Assembly: GCA_009746045.1 (NCBI GenBank)
Contig: RPFO01000670.1
Span: 1,263,954 to 1,327,953, forward strand
Source of the DNA: Mesostigma viride
Taxonomy: Eukaryota; Streptophyta; Mesostigmatophyceae; Mesostigmatales; Mesostigmataceae
DNA length: 64,000 nt
Direction of reading: 5' to 3'
Shown here: positions 25,582-38,000 of the stretch, one piece after another
Layout: the number at the start of each line of letters is the position of its first letter
Position numbering within the stretch: the stretch's first letter is position 1
Translations under genes and position numbers: made by a program
Notes under the pieces: generated by a model
Database searches by the model: none
What the model was told of the DNA's origin: nothing
Seen by the model: only the letters and a program-made list of their open reading frames with translations

Positions 25582-28500
25582 AAATACCCACAAAACCAAC
25601 ACACGCGCTTACATACCCACGATGTTCAGCGTCAAACAGGAGTCAAAACAAAGTCTTTGAGACCTGCCAGGTCACGTTTCGGCCTACCTGGTCCACCGTG
25701 TTCCTGTTTCCTGTTACCTGGTCCACAGTGTTGCGTAGGCGGCTCTCCATCTCCTCCACCATCTGGCCGATGTTGACCAGGTGGCCGTCCTTGGCAGGGT
25801 GCTCCTGCTCCACCTGGTAATGGGTCGGCCGCCCAACCAACACCAAATGCATCCAACCCAAGGTGAAATGTGGGCAAGCGTGAGCAAGATAGCCAGCCTT
25901 AGGTGCAACACGAGAATGGCGGCCCAGTGCCCGTGACGGACTAGGTGCAATGTCGGTGTCCGCTGTTGTGAGCAAATCATGGCACGGATACGGCAGCAGG
26001 CAGCCCCGTACGTGTCTATCCAAGGGAGCAGCCTCTGGCTGATGTCATGTCCATATACACACACCTTGACACAGCCTTGACAAGTGGGGTGGTTATGCCA
26101 TGGTGGGCTCGTGAGTAAGTGGATGGCGTGCTGCGGCGGACCTGGTCGAACACCACGCCCTTTACCCCGCCCCGAAATGCCCGCACGGACCTTGTCCCTA
26201 CCCTGGTGGGCACCGCCCTATGTGGTCCAGCACCTCTGATGGCCCCATGAGTGATTGTGCGGATGCCAGTCCCCTGGTCCTTGAGGACTTATCACTTACT
26301 CCCGATTGCATGCACGCATACATGCCCGCCCATCCGCCGGCCCACTAGCCCGCACCAAACACGCCCGCTCCCCCCCCGCGTGCCCGCACCAAACACGCAC
26401 ACACACACAAACACAAACAGGGGGCGCCCACCCACCTGCCGCGCGATGCTGCCCGCCAGGTTGAAGCTGCCGGCCTTGTTGTCTTCAAACGTGGTCAGCG
26501 ACAGTAGCACCGTGCTGGTCAGCCGGTAACGCACGTTGCCTTTCTTGGCCTCGCCGCCGACCTAGGTCATGGCGAAGAGAGCACGATGATGCACGCGGGT
26601 GTGGATGGTGAGTGGCCGGCAGCCATGCACGTGCCAACGCGGCACGGGCCGGGGTTGATCTGCGCGGAACGTGGCAGGCAGTTGTGAGCATGCTCAGCCT
26701 TATGGTATGCGAGTGTTGGAGAAGAAGACGCGGGCCGCCTCCATCGGGGACAACGGCGTACGCGCTTGGGCGGCCTCCCTCCTCCTTGTGATGGATCTGG
26801 GGTTGAGACGTCCTTGCTCCCACTGGTGGGCCGCTTGTTGTCACAAAGCTCAAAAGCACACATGCCCTCTGGTGAATGACCTACTTCCACCGACAAACGC
26901 AATTCGAGATGGCTGGCAAGAGTCTGCTTAGCTGTGGTAGCGTGCAAGGCACTGCCTATTCGTGGTGGGGTACAAGGCTTTGCCTGTTCATAGTGGGGTA
27001 CAAGGCTTTGCCTGTTCATAGTGGGGTACAAGGCTTTACCTATTCACAGTGGGGTACAAGGCTTTGCCTATTCATAGTAAGGTACAAGGCTTTACCTACT
27101 CACAGTGGGGTACAAGGCTTTGCCTGTTCATAGTGGGGTACAAGGCTTTGCCTATTCACAGTGGGGTACAAGGCTTTGCCTATTCATAGTGGGGTACAAG
27201 GCTTTGCCTATTCAAAGTGGGGTACAAGGCTTTGCCTATTCATAGTAAGGTACAAGGCTTTACCTATTCACAGTGGCGTACAAGGCTTTGCCTAGTCATA
27301 GTGGGGTACAGGGCTTTGCCTAGTCATAGTGGGGTACAGGGCTTTGCCTATTCATGGTGGGGTACAAGGCTTTGCCTATTCATAGTAAGGTACAAGGCTT
27401 TACCTATTCACAGTGGGGTACCAGGCTTTGCCTAGTCATAGTGGGGTACAGGGCTTTGCCTATTCATGGTGGGGTACCAGGCTTTGCCTATTCATAGTGG
27501 GGTACAAGGCTTTACCTATTCACAGTGGGGTACCAGGCTTTGCCTATTCATAGTGGGGTACAAGGCTTTGCCTATCCAAAGTGGGGTACAAGGCTTTGCC
27601 TATTCGTGGTGGTGTGCGATTGTTACAAAAGAGTTGTGTGGTGGGCTACTTGACCAGCAGGCATGAGCGGGAAGCGCCTAGCCAGACCAGGGCATGCGCT
27701 GCATGAGCCCTCACCTCTACCACATGACCCCTCACCTCCACCCCATCTTCCCTCACCTGTACCCCATGTTCCAATACTTGTACCACACGCACATCTTCCC
27801 TCACCTCCACCACATGGATTGAGTCCCAGCAGCCCTTCTCCAGCTTGCGGCGGGGGGGGGGCAGGCTCGGGTCCTCCAGCGACCGCCTGCGCGCGGCACT
27901 GCCATCCGCCTCTGCGAGGAGGGCAGGCGTGGGCCATGGGAAGGCAGGCGCGTGGCCACATGTTCATGCAGGTGCGCGGCCATGGGAGGGCAGGCAGGAG
28001 GAAACCAGCACGAATAGGTACTGGCATCCGCGGCTGTTCCGATGGACCGGCACAGCATTGCGTTGGGCAGGGGACACCAAGACAGGCAATGGGGAGGCAG
28101 GGGGGGGCGGTTGCCAATCCCATGAGGCCCTGAACGGTGCGATCGACGCCCGTGCTTGGCCCGATATGCCATCCATCGCACCGCCAGCTGTCTCGTGGTC
28201 ACCACAGAGGAAAAGGCAGCGGCCACCAAGCGAACCAACATGGGCATAGAAACCTGGCGGGCAGGATGCCAGTCATGGCGGCGGCGGGGCTAGGGTCGCG
28301 GTGCATTGGACGACACTGCCTCTGCCTCTCCCGTGCTGTCTGGCAGCAATAGGCCCTGCTGGACAACAGCAAGCCACCCATTGATGTGGGAGGCAGCGGC
28401 AGGAAGCCAGAACTAGGCCATGAAACCAAATGCATGGTAGCGCGCATTCCGCCTACCTTTCTTGATGAGGATGCAGCACGCAAACGATTCGTCGCTTGCA

Positions 28501-31024
28501 CCGCTGCCGGTCTCCCAGAAATAGACCGAGGACTTGCCACCCTCAAAGTACCTGCGCAGCCGATCCAACATGATGGCAACATGGCCAGGGGGAGGTCCCA
28601 AAACGACCGCACGAAACGTGGCCGGGGGGAGGTCAGGTCAACCAACGTCCCCATGTGGCAGCCTCCGGCCGGTGCAGTCACTCTGTCAAGTTGTCCGGCT
28701 GGCATGAGAGTCTCTCGTGACAAAGCAAGCCATCTCTGGTCACCATCACCGATACCCGCGAAGCCGCTAGTCAGCGACCGCCGCCGCACAGCCCAACCAC
28801 CGCTGGGCACGGCGATGAGCATTTACCAGTGCGTGATCCTACCTGGGTGGCCAACACGACTACTACTACTGTGGTAGTCTTTGACTACTACTGTGGTACT
28901 TATATACCTACTCGGTACACATACACATCCGTACATCTGGCAGCCAAGTGTCGTGGGCGGGCTCGCATGACCACCCCCTGCTGGTGTACATACTCCAGCA
29001 TGCGGGAGCACCGCCCGCCGGTGCGTGCGCAGGAAGAGGAAGTAATCACAAACTGTATGATGACAGAGCGTGTGCGGGTGAGGTCGCCCTACAGCTCACC
29101 CTGAGGTTTCCCAAGAACAGGCTCCTGCATGAGGACCATGTTCTCTCATGCACTGGACATATTTAACGCAAGGGGTCATACGGATTGTGACGTATTTTCG
29201 AGCTACCCGTCAAACTAGAAATGCCCACGCTTGCACGAGCGCTTGCAATAGCATGCATGGCATGCGGCACGCTCGCATGCAGAGAAGCCGGCACATGGCG
29301 CATCGCACAAAGTGCTACCGGTAGGTCTGCTAGCAGGCACCCCTAGTACACAGACATCACGCCCCCCACACAGACATCACGCCCCACACACAGACATCAC
29401 GCCCAACACACAGACACACACAGACAGACAGATATCACGCACTGCTGCCGGTAAGCGTTGAAGAGCGCATTGGCTTCCACCTCCAGCGCACGCAGCTTGG
29501 CGGGGGGCAGCGCGCCGTCAGGCAGGGGGGGGAAGTACTCATTGGACCAGGGAGACCTGGCCAGGGGGCAGCCAGGGGGCAACCAGGCGGGGAGAGGTGC
29601 GCGGCGGGGGGTAGGTCAGTTGGAGCGGTTGCATATCAATGACAAGGGGTGGGACAACGTGTGGGGGGGCAATGTGCTTGGGGGTGACAAGATTGCATGG
29701 GGTTGAGGATATGGGGAACATCTCCGGCCCAGTGAGTAGGTAGCCGCACAGAAGGTCACAGGTCAAAGGGTGGGGGTATCGGGTGCCAGCAGCCAAGACG
29801 TGGCCATGCTGCTTGCAAGGATACAATGAGCCATGCGCAGCGCTGGCCAGAGACGAGAGGTGTATGATGACTGCACTGTCCACTTTCAATACCTAAACAA
29901 CAAAACATTAGTACGCTTTCAATACCTAAACAACAAAACATTAGTATAGAAGCCGAGTTAACAAGAGGCACGTGGAGACTCCCCACGTGGAACGCGTGAG
30001 GCCACTGTCAAATCTGCCAAAGGAGGGCGTGAGGGGGACAAAGAATCCCATAAAGAGGTTATGTTCCATAAATACCACGAGCCCTTGATCGTGTCATGGG
30101 CAAGGCATCGTGCATCCGCTGTCGTCAACTGCGAAGCATCTCAAGCAAAAAGGGCCACCGTAGCCCGCTCTGTCTCGTGCATGTGGCTAGGACGGTCGGG
30201 CGGATGGTGGAGGGGAGAATCGGACGACGCGACAACACGGGGGGCGCTCGTAGCGCAGTGGGAACCAGAGTGATAAAATATGGCGAGAGGTCGCCAACAC
30301 AAAGCCTAGGCACGTTGTAGTTGTTCTGAGAGGTGCCTAGTAAAAAGCCGTTCCAGAGTACCAACCCATGGGATTTCTTACTGCAGGCAGGTGAGTGTAC
30401 AGGGGATCATGCAGGCACGCAGACCAAGGGGAAAGAATGGGGCTATGGCAGCGGTGTGATTCGAGTCACATGCTAATCACATAAACACCATGTCAGGTCA
30501 CCTGTATGAGTCGCCGTCCCGGTTGTAGTCACAGACCAGAAAGTCCTGGTTTGCGGTGGGGTCCCGCACGACCTGGCACAAGAGGCCGCACAGCGCGCCG
30601 CGTCAGATGGGTAAGGCAAGCGGAGAAACATGGCGTAATCCCGGTCCAAAATGAAACATGTAAGGATGGAATCTATCGGTGGGTTTGCTACCATGCGCTC
30701 ATGCACCGCACATCGAATTAGAGATGGCAACACGAATTAGAAATGGCCCATCAACCAAGAGCCTCCCAAACGAGTTTGCGGAGAGCAAGTCGAGCAATAG
30801 CCGCGCCAGCCTTCGGGCTACCCAAGCAGAACGCAATTCAGAAGCAGGCCAGCCACTTCGCTCGTGGCACCCGCTCGTACCTTGAGGGGCTGATCGACGC
30901 GTGCCAATATCTCCTCGGATAGGTCGGGCACCAGTTCAACCAGCCCGGCTATATTCTGCGCCAGTCTGTCAGGGGGGAGCCTTCTCAAAATGTCCATACA
31001 GCTATCCATTTTAGAGGTTGCCAT
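25153..31024 (-). CDS. F-actin-capping protein subunit beta
   Basis: Beta subunit of the CapZ heterodimer, which caps actin filament barbed ends in the cytoplasm. Exons: 31024-30881, 30572-30502, 29556-29443, 28551-28457, 27911-27805, 26561-26436, 25813-25718, 25281-25153 (TGA). All introns are GT-AG and all phases close: 293 residues. Family landmarks in order: [147 protein letters not shown]. About 20 residues longer than animal CapZ beta, mostly from an Arg/Pro-rich insertion encoded at the start of exon 5. The C-terminal actin-binding tentacle is present but diverged ([12 protein letters not shown]). The alpha subunit is not in this window. Confidence 0.96.
25541..25580. repeat. (AC)n microsatellite
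   Basis: About 20 AC dinucleotides in the last intron of the capping protein gene. Confidence 0.9.
26955..27609. repeat. 28-bp minisatellite, about 23 copies
   Basis: Unit GTGGGGTACAAGGCTTTGCC plus TATTCATA or a variant (GTTCATA, ATTCACA, TAGTCATA). In the capping protein intron between exons 5 and 6. Confidence 0.95.
29340..29422. repeat. Short tandem repeat, 18-19-bp unit
   Basis: Four to five units of ACACAGACATCACGCCCC with length variation, just past the donor of exon 3 of the capping protein gene. Confidence 0.8.
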
Positions 31025-32024
31025 TGCGTAGCCTGAGATGGTTGGCTACCTTTCAAAATAGGTGAAGTCCTCGTACAGTGATTGTGTGCGAGGGAGGGAA
31101 CGGCGTTAGGTTTGTCAATGGCGGTAATAGGTACGCATGTGCAGCCACTGACCCTGACTAGTGCGCCATGTCACGTGCCCCTGCGGTTTCAGAGTTAAGC
31201 AACTTGCTATCAGTTATACTGCAGGCAAACTCTAAGATACACTGCTTGACTCCTAGTGCTGCGTACGACGTCAAAATTTACGAACAAAGATAATGCGCTT
31301 ATCTGGGAAAAAGAAAAATTTTATTTAAAGTCTTATTCTTGCGCCATTGCATCAATTCACATGTTGGGCATATTGCAGAATTTGCCAGAGGTCAGAAAGA
31401 TTAACGGGTTAAAGAATCATCGTCCTGGTAAATCGTACCGGTAGTAATCACGTTGTACTTGGCACGTAAATCGGGAATTCGCCATTCGGGCCGTGGGCCC
31501 GTGGCCGTGCTGCCGTGCTGCACTTCACCGTTTCTGGGTGGCATCAGCATGCAGCTGCTGTCGCAACTCGCAGCACGGTGCCGGATGGTAATCCTGGCGC
31601 CACTTTGCCGTAGGATACTAGTGATACTAGGGAGTAGGTACGGTCTAATAGGTATTTTAAGGCCAGATTTCTGGCGCGTTGCCAGTCGCAAGAAATGCGG
31701 GAGGCCGGTGATGGTTCCAAAATAGAGCCGCGCGCGCGTATGGCAGAATCTAGCACATTCCGCGCGGGTAGTTCACGTGCCTATTTGCAGCGTGCAAGCT
31801 GGGCAAGTCAGAAAAACGTGCAGGTCGGGTGCACAACAGAAATTGGCTGCCACGGCGGAATTTCCATCGTGAAAACACCATCTACTGGGACATTCTTGTA
31901 GCATTGGTGCTGCCGTAAGTTGTTTAGAGGAACAGCGGCATCTCAGCGTTCTTAAAGAGCTCTGCGAAGCACCATGGCTGGGTTACTTGGCAGCAATTAG
32001 CTACACAAGTACATTTTGGTTTGC
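31025..32024. promoter_or_regulatory. Shared divergent 5' region (capping protein beta / CS-PDI-like gene)
   Basis: One kilobase between two divergent start codons. It must hold both promoters, but I can point to no specific element. No coding feature recognised. Confidence 0.4.
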
Positions 32025-35000
32025 ATGCTCCGTCTCATTGCCAGTTCAGCCGCAAGAATGGCTGCCTGGACCTCACGTAGTTGGTGGCTGGTATTCTTAA
32101 TTTTTTTCATGATGAAAACACTTTCATCAGCAAACACAGAAACCGGAGTCGTCGGGTAAGGGCTTTCTGGATTTATTGTGAGCCTTCACATTTTTCGTGA
32201 ACACGCAGGTTGTTGTTCGTTTATGAATAAGGAAATGGGGTAGGCGAGCGCTGGTTTTGTTACCGCAGTTTGCTAACATGACACATCGGTATAGCACTTG
32301 TTAGTTGTTTCACCACCTTTCCGCGCGTAACTACATATGGTATTGTTAAGAGTTTGTGGAATGCTCTGAGTGCACTCATATCCTGTGTGCGTGTTGTCAC
32401 GGGTGGGGCGGGTGGAAGTTGGTATGAACAACCAACGTTTGGAGGCTTTCCTAGCTGGCAAACACAGGTATAGGAGAGCAATTATAATTCCCATTCAGGT
32501 CAGGCACATTACAGGACAGGCATGTAATCGTAACTGTGCTACTTCTGACCCAACAGCTGCCGTGCTTCCTGTGGCTATACTCCTCTCTCAAGCATAGCTT
32601 CTATCTCGATGTCTCTTCTCGCAATCCCTTCCATCTCCTTTCTCATGCTTTCTCTCAACGTCCCTGACACCCTCTGGCCCCCCGCAGGAACCCCCCCCGC
32701 ATCCAATGGGCGCAGCGCAAGCAGATCTTGTACTTGCGGCTGTACATGTCGGACCTGTCGCTGACAGATGCAGGCATAAAGCTCAACGCCACCCACCTGG
32801 AGGCGGCAGGGTCCACGCCGGACGGCACCCAGGACACCTGGCGCATCTCCCTGCACTTTTACCGGAGGATCGAGGAGCGGGTGGGTGACAGCTGGCAGCA
32901 CGTGGACCCTTGCAGTGTCTAGCGACCCATCTTCCCGTCTCTCTCCTTTCACCGCTAGAATGATGACCCTTGTTAGTGGTATAAGTGTTTTGGGGCGTGT
33001 TAGGGGTGAAGATTGGGGAACAAGGTTTAGCCGACCCTGTTGCTTGGTGGGTATCGCTTGAGTGCTCTTTTAGATGCCAGGGTTTGGCGCCGAATGCCTT
33101 GTGTAGCGTGCCGCGTGGGGCTGGGGTTGTGCTTGATGCGCCTGCCTTGCCATCCGCACACCGGGGTTGCAGTTTTCACGTTTCAGTCAAGCAGGACTTG
33201 CATTTGTAACAAAAAGGGCTGACCTCGGACCACCAGGTGTACTAGTCATGGAAAATGTCGCAATTCTAGGGTCGTGCCTGCCAGCTGCTCCCCTGGCCTG
33301 CTCACACGTCCCCATGCCGTGCTTCATGCCCGACTGCTGGCTTCCTCCCTCTCGCCACCCCTGCAAAGTGTACTTACTGGCCACCCCTGCAACGGGTACT
33401 TACTAGCCACCCCTGCAACGTGTACTTACTAGCCACCCCTGCAACGTGTACTTACTAGCCACCCCTGCAACGGATACTTACTGGCCACCCCTGCAACGTG
33501 TACTTACTGGCCACCCCTGCAACGCGTACTTACTGGCCAACCCTGCAACGGGTACTTACTGGCCACCCCTGCAACGTGTACTCACTGGTCAACCCTGCAA
33601 CGCGTACTCACTGGCCACCCCTGCAACGTGTACTTACTAGCCACCCCTGCAACGTGTACTTACTGGCCACCCCTGCAACGTGTACTTACTGGCCACCCCT
33701 GCAACGTGTACTCACTGGCCACCCCTGCAACGGGTACTCACTGGCCACCCCTGCAACGTGTACTCACTGGCCACCCCTGCAACGCGTACTGACTGGCCAC
33801 CCCTGCAACGGATACTTACTGGCCACCCCTGCAACGTGTACTTACTGGCCACCCCTGCAACGTGTACTTACTGGCCACCCCTGCAACGTGTACTTACTAG
33901 CCGGTGGGGATAGCCCGCGAGGAAGACATTGTCTTTATCGAATATAGCACCGTCTGTGCGGGTACTTACTGGCCGGTGGGGATAGCCCATGAGCAAGACA
34001 TTGTCTTTATCGAATATAGCACTGTCTGTGCGTTGTGTGTGCAAACCAAACTCAACCTCCCACCCTGCCCCCACATACCCTGATGCGACCCCCCGCCCCC
34101 TCACCCCCACACCCCCACACTTTATATGACGGTGTGCGTATAATGAAACGGTCGCCGCGCGGATGCCAGCAATCCTCGTGGAGCTTCAAAGAGAACGAGG
34201 TCAACTTTGTGATCGCGAAGAAGTGGAGCGCGCCTTACTGGCCGCGGCTGCTGCGCGACCCGCGCGACCCACTCAAGGCGTTTGTGTCCGTTGATTGGAA
34301 GCGATGGAAAGCTGAGGAGGACGGGGAGCACAGTGAGTGGGGGGGGCGTGGCGATGGACGCATGTGGACAAGAAGGGGGGGTGCGGGGGGAAAGGGGGGG
34401 GGGAGGAGGGGGAGGAGGGGGGACTTCTGTTGATGGCTCGGCGCATGCACATGAGGCCTAATTAATTAATTAATTAATTAATTAATTAATTAATTAATTA
34501 ATTAATTAATTAATTAATTAATGCACATGAGGCAGAGGGGAGTGTGGTTGCGCCATGCGCGCGCAGATGGGGAAGTAGGCGGAGGTAGGCGGAGCACATC
34601 GCACACATTTAGAAGGTGGGGGTTTAGATGGACGGTGGGATGTGGGGACGTTGCGCAGCATTATGGGTACACGTGGCATGGCAGGGGGCCCTGTGCGGGT
34701 GGTGTGTCAGCAGCATGGCCTAGCATGCGGGCATGACCCTGAGCACCGTACGGGACGCTAGGATGGCACCGTACGAGACGCTAGGATGTGCGATGATCCT
34801 GTAGTAAATGGCTTCATGGTCATAAACCGGTAGATCATCGCATGGCATGACCTGTAGTGAATTTTGTTTTGGAAAGGTTAGTTCTAAAAAATACTACTAT
34901 CATCAGAGTGCTTAGGTCATCACGACTTCATGGACCACCTGGGTGTAGGGATTGTGACGTCGTTTCCATCCTCTGCACGCCATGGCGTCGGAGAAGTCGC

Positions 35001-38000
35001 TTATACCCTGTACACCTGCCGTGTGTTGCACACATGGATCTTTAATGTACTTAGGGTAATGGTTTGGGTAATGGTTTGAGGCCGCCTTTTCTTGCAAAGA
35101 TGTGCCGTGCTACTAGATATCGCGAGAGGGTTGCATATACCTTGTGAGGGACAGCCTCCGTCCTGCGTCCTGCGTCCTGCGCCCTCTGCCTCTGGTCCCT
35201 TGTCATGGGACGATGGTGGTGCTCATCTGTGTGGCATCATCTCTTACCAATGCCGGCTGCGTTTGTATGGCCCCTTCTGTACTGCCCATTCTGTATTGCC
35301 CGTGCTCTATCGCGGTCGTGGTCTTGCTGTCGTACGGCACGCGACTCCCCCAGCACGCTCCCTGGGCAAGGGCGGTGAAGAGGAAGTCTTTGAAGACGAG
35401 GACGCGCTGATGGCCCCTGCGTCATTCCCAGAAGAAGGTGAGTGCTCGCGCTATTCATAGTCCACGGTCATTGATAGTCCGTGATTGGACTTTTGCTAGT
35501 CAGTGATTGCGCTATCGATTGTTACCTCTTCTTTGCTTGAGCATCCCTCGGTTACGTCTTCTTTGCCTGCACATCTATTGCCATGGTGACCTATCTTTTG
35601 CTTGCACATCTTTTAACATTGTTACCCTGTTGTTTGGCCAAAGTTCGTCACGCGTGCATGTATGCAAGCCCCACACATGCGCACGTACATGCCTATGCAC
35701 TGCGGCCCCATCCATGCTTGTGTGTTGTGAGGGCTTTCGTGCGGTCATCACTGCCGTGGTGCAACGTGGTGACCGCCAGATTTTTTTACGGTTGGGCAGG
35801 CCCTGATGCGGAGGCAGGCAGGGGAAGGGCTGCAGCCTCACTTCCACAGGATGCCTTCTTTAAACTCGATGCTCGTGTGAAGATGTAATTCAGGTTCCAG
35901 ACTGAGACCGGGAATATCCGCTTCCCTAGCCCATTTGCTGGACGCCAAGTTCTCAGTGCAGGCCCGTCACACTTTTGCAATAGGTTGGACAAAAGCATGT
36001 TGCTAAGGGATTCATGGCCACCGCGGTGGCTGTGTCTCTTGCACCTGGCTGCGTGCCTACGTTTGTCCACAACTTGTACCTCCCCTGATTGACCCATTTG
36101 GGACCCCCCTTTCCCCTTGCCGTCTGCCGTCACCATGACACCCCCTCTCCCCTTGCCGTCTGCCGTCACCATGAAACATCGCCTTGCTGCGTTGCGCCGT
36201 TGGCAGAGTACGATGACAGCCACCTGCCGCTGCTAAACGAGGACAACTTCGCCAGTTGGCTGGAGGGCAAGGAGGTGGCGGCGGCACTCTTCTTCTCACG
36301 GGGTGCGTCGGCAAGCCAGGGCATATGATCTCATTTGCTGTTCGCCCGCTGTGGCCAGTCATCCTGCCTTGTGCTGTTGTAGGATTGTAGGAAACTCCGC
36401 GGCACGTTCGCCTGGTTGCGTTTGTGATTGCCTTTGCCTATGCTTCACAACGGACATGTATGGTGAGTTCTACTATCTACCGCGGTTGGTTGGATGGTAT
36501 TGCCTACGGTTGCTGTATCCTATCACCTGTGGCTCTACCCCATCATCTACAGTAGTTTCCCTGTGCGCATCACACGCACTTGTCTGTGCTCTGAGGGGTC
36601 TGACCCCGCACAACTCCGTGCCTGTGTGTGTCCGCATGCGGCGCGTCCCCAGATAACCCCGACTCCCGCATCCTCCACCTCATGTTCGCGCGCCTTGCGC
36701 CGATGATCAACCACCTGGTGCCCCTGGCCTGCCTGGACGCCAAGGAAGTGGGCCCCCTGGCCAAGAAGCTCCAGATGGCCGTGTTCCCGCAGGCCAAGCT
36801 GTTCTTTGCGTGAGTGCTTTGCGGCGCATGCCTGTTGTACCGTGTTGTTGTCCCCTTGCGCCGGTGGAGTGTTTGGTAGCAGCGGTCACTGCCTTGCTTG
36901 CACGTGGGTACCGCTGCCTTGCATGGTCATCAGTGCCGCTGCCTTGCACACTGGATGGGCATCCTTGCTTGTGTGTGTGTGGGTGTGTGTGCACGTGTGT
37001 GTATGTTCCTGTATCCATGCAAGCACGCAGGCGGGCGGGCGTGGTTAGGTTGATGTGTTTTCCCTGGAGAAGGGGGAAGATGCGCCCGTAGATGCACGTA
37101 TCTGTGTCCGCATGTTTCGCAATCATGCTCACGTACCTGTGCCGCAGGAAAGGGCGTGCCGCTGGAACTTGACTTCGGTATTTCCTGACGTCTGTGGACG
37201 CCGTGCCTAGAACAGCCCTGCATGCTCGTACCTTAACTACCAGCGCCGTCACGGTTCCTCAGCTGGCAGTTCACTTGGCCCCCCATGCTTGCGCATGCAA
37301 CTGCCTCGAAGTGGCCCACTGCGCCCTTTGCGTCCTGTGCGCCTTTTGCGCTCTGTGCTCCCTTAAGGCCCTTTGCACCATGCATGCCACGCGGCCTGCT
37401 ACGGTTTGTACCACCGCATGTGTGCGTGTGCATGCTTGCCACGTGTACGCCCTTCTCCTGTGCTTGCCTGTGCTTGCCTGTGATGCGCCCGTGCTTTTGT
37501 TGCTTGTGTTGCCCTTGCTTGTGTTGCCCTTCTTTGTGCCCTTGCTTGTCCCTGCAGCAATGGCGATGTGTTCAGTTTCGACGCAAAAACGATCGCGCAA
37601 GCACGCATGCTGGGCACGTTCTTGACCAGGTGAGGGCATCTGTTACCCCTCCCTCACGGTAGCTTGTTGACCAGGTGAGGACATGCTGGGGTTGTTCCGC
37701 GCGGCGAGCGCCCACACAGGCGCACGTGGCCACGACAGCATGGCTGCGTATGACTAGTTGCCGCCGCCACCCCCATTCTTATTGCTTGTCCGCCCTATTT
37801 ATACGGGGCGCCGGTGTCGATCGATATTTGTACGGGTATCTTGCCTCGTTCAGCGCATGCATCTGTGCCTGTGTGCGCCTGGTGTGTCTTGTGTTGGATG
37901 TCTCCGTGCATGCATGCACGTTAATGCGCGGAAGGGACGCGATTTGTGATGTATGCAGGATGGGTCCAGGGCAACAGTCATGGCTCCTGTGTAGCAGCGT

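Noticed and set aside
33446-33947. Periodic open frame [10 protein letters not shown]
   Set aside because: Translation of a 26-bp minisatellite inside an intron; the period of three units explains the protein repeat.
37629-37680. Second splice donor 45 nt after exon 7 of the CS-PDI-like gene
   Set aside because: A similar ACCAGGTGAGG is present at 37670, but reading through the first donor meets TGA at once, so it would not extend the protein.
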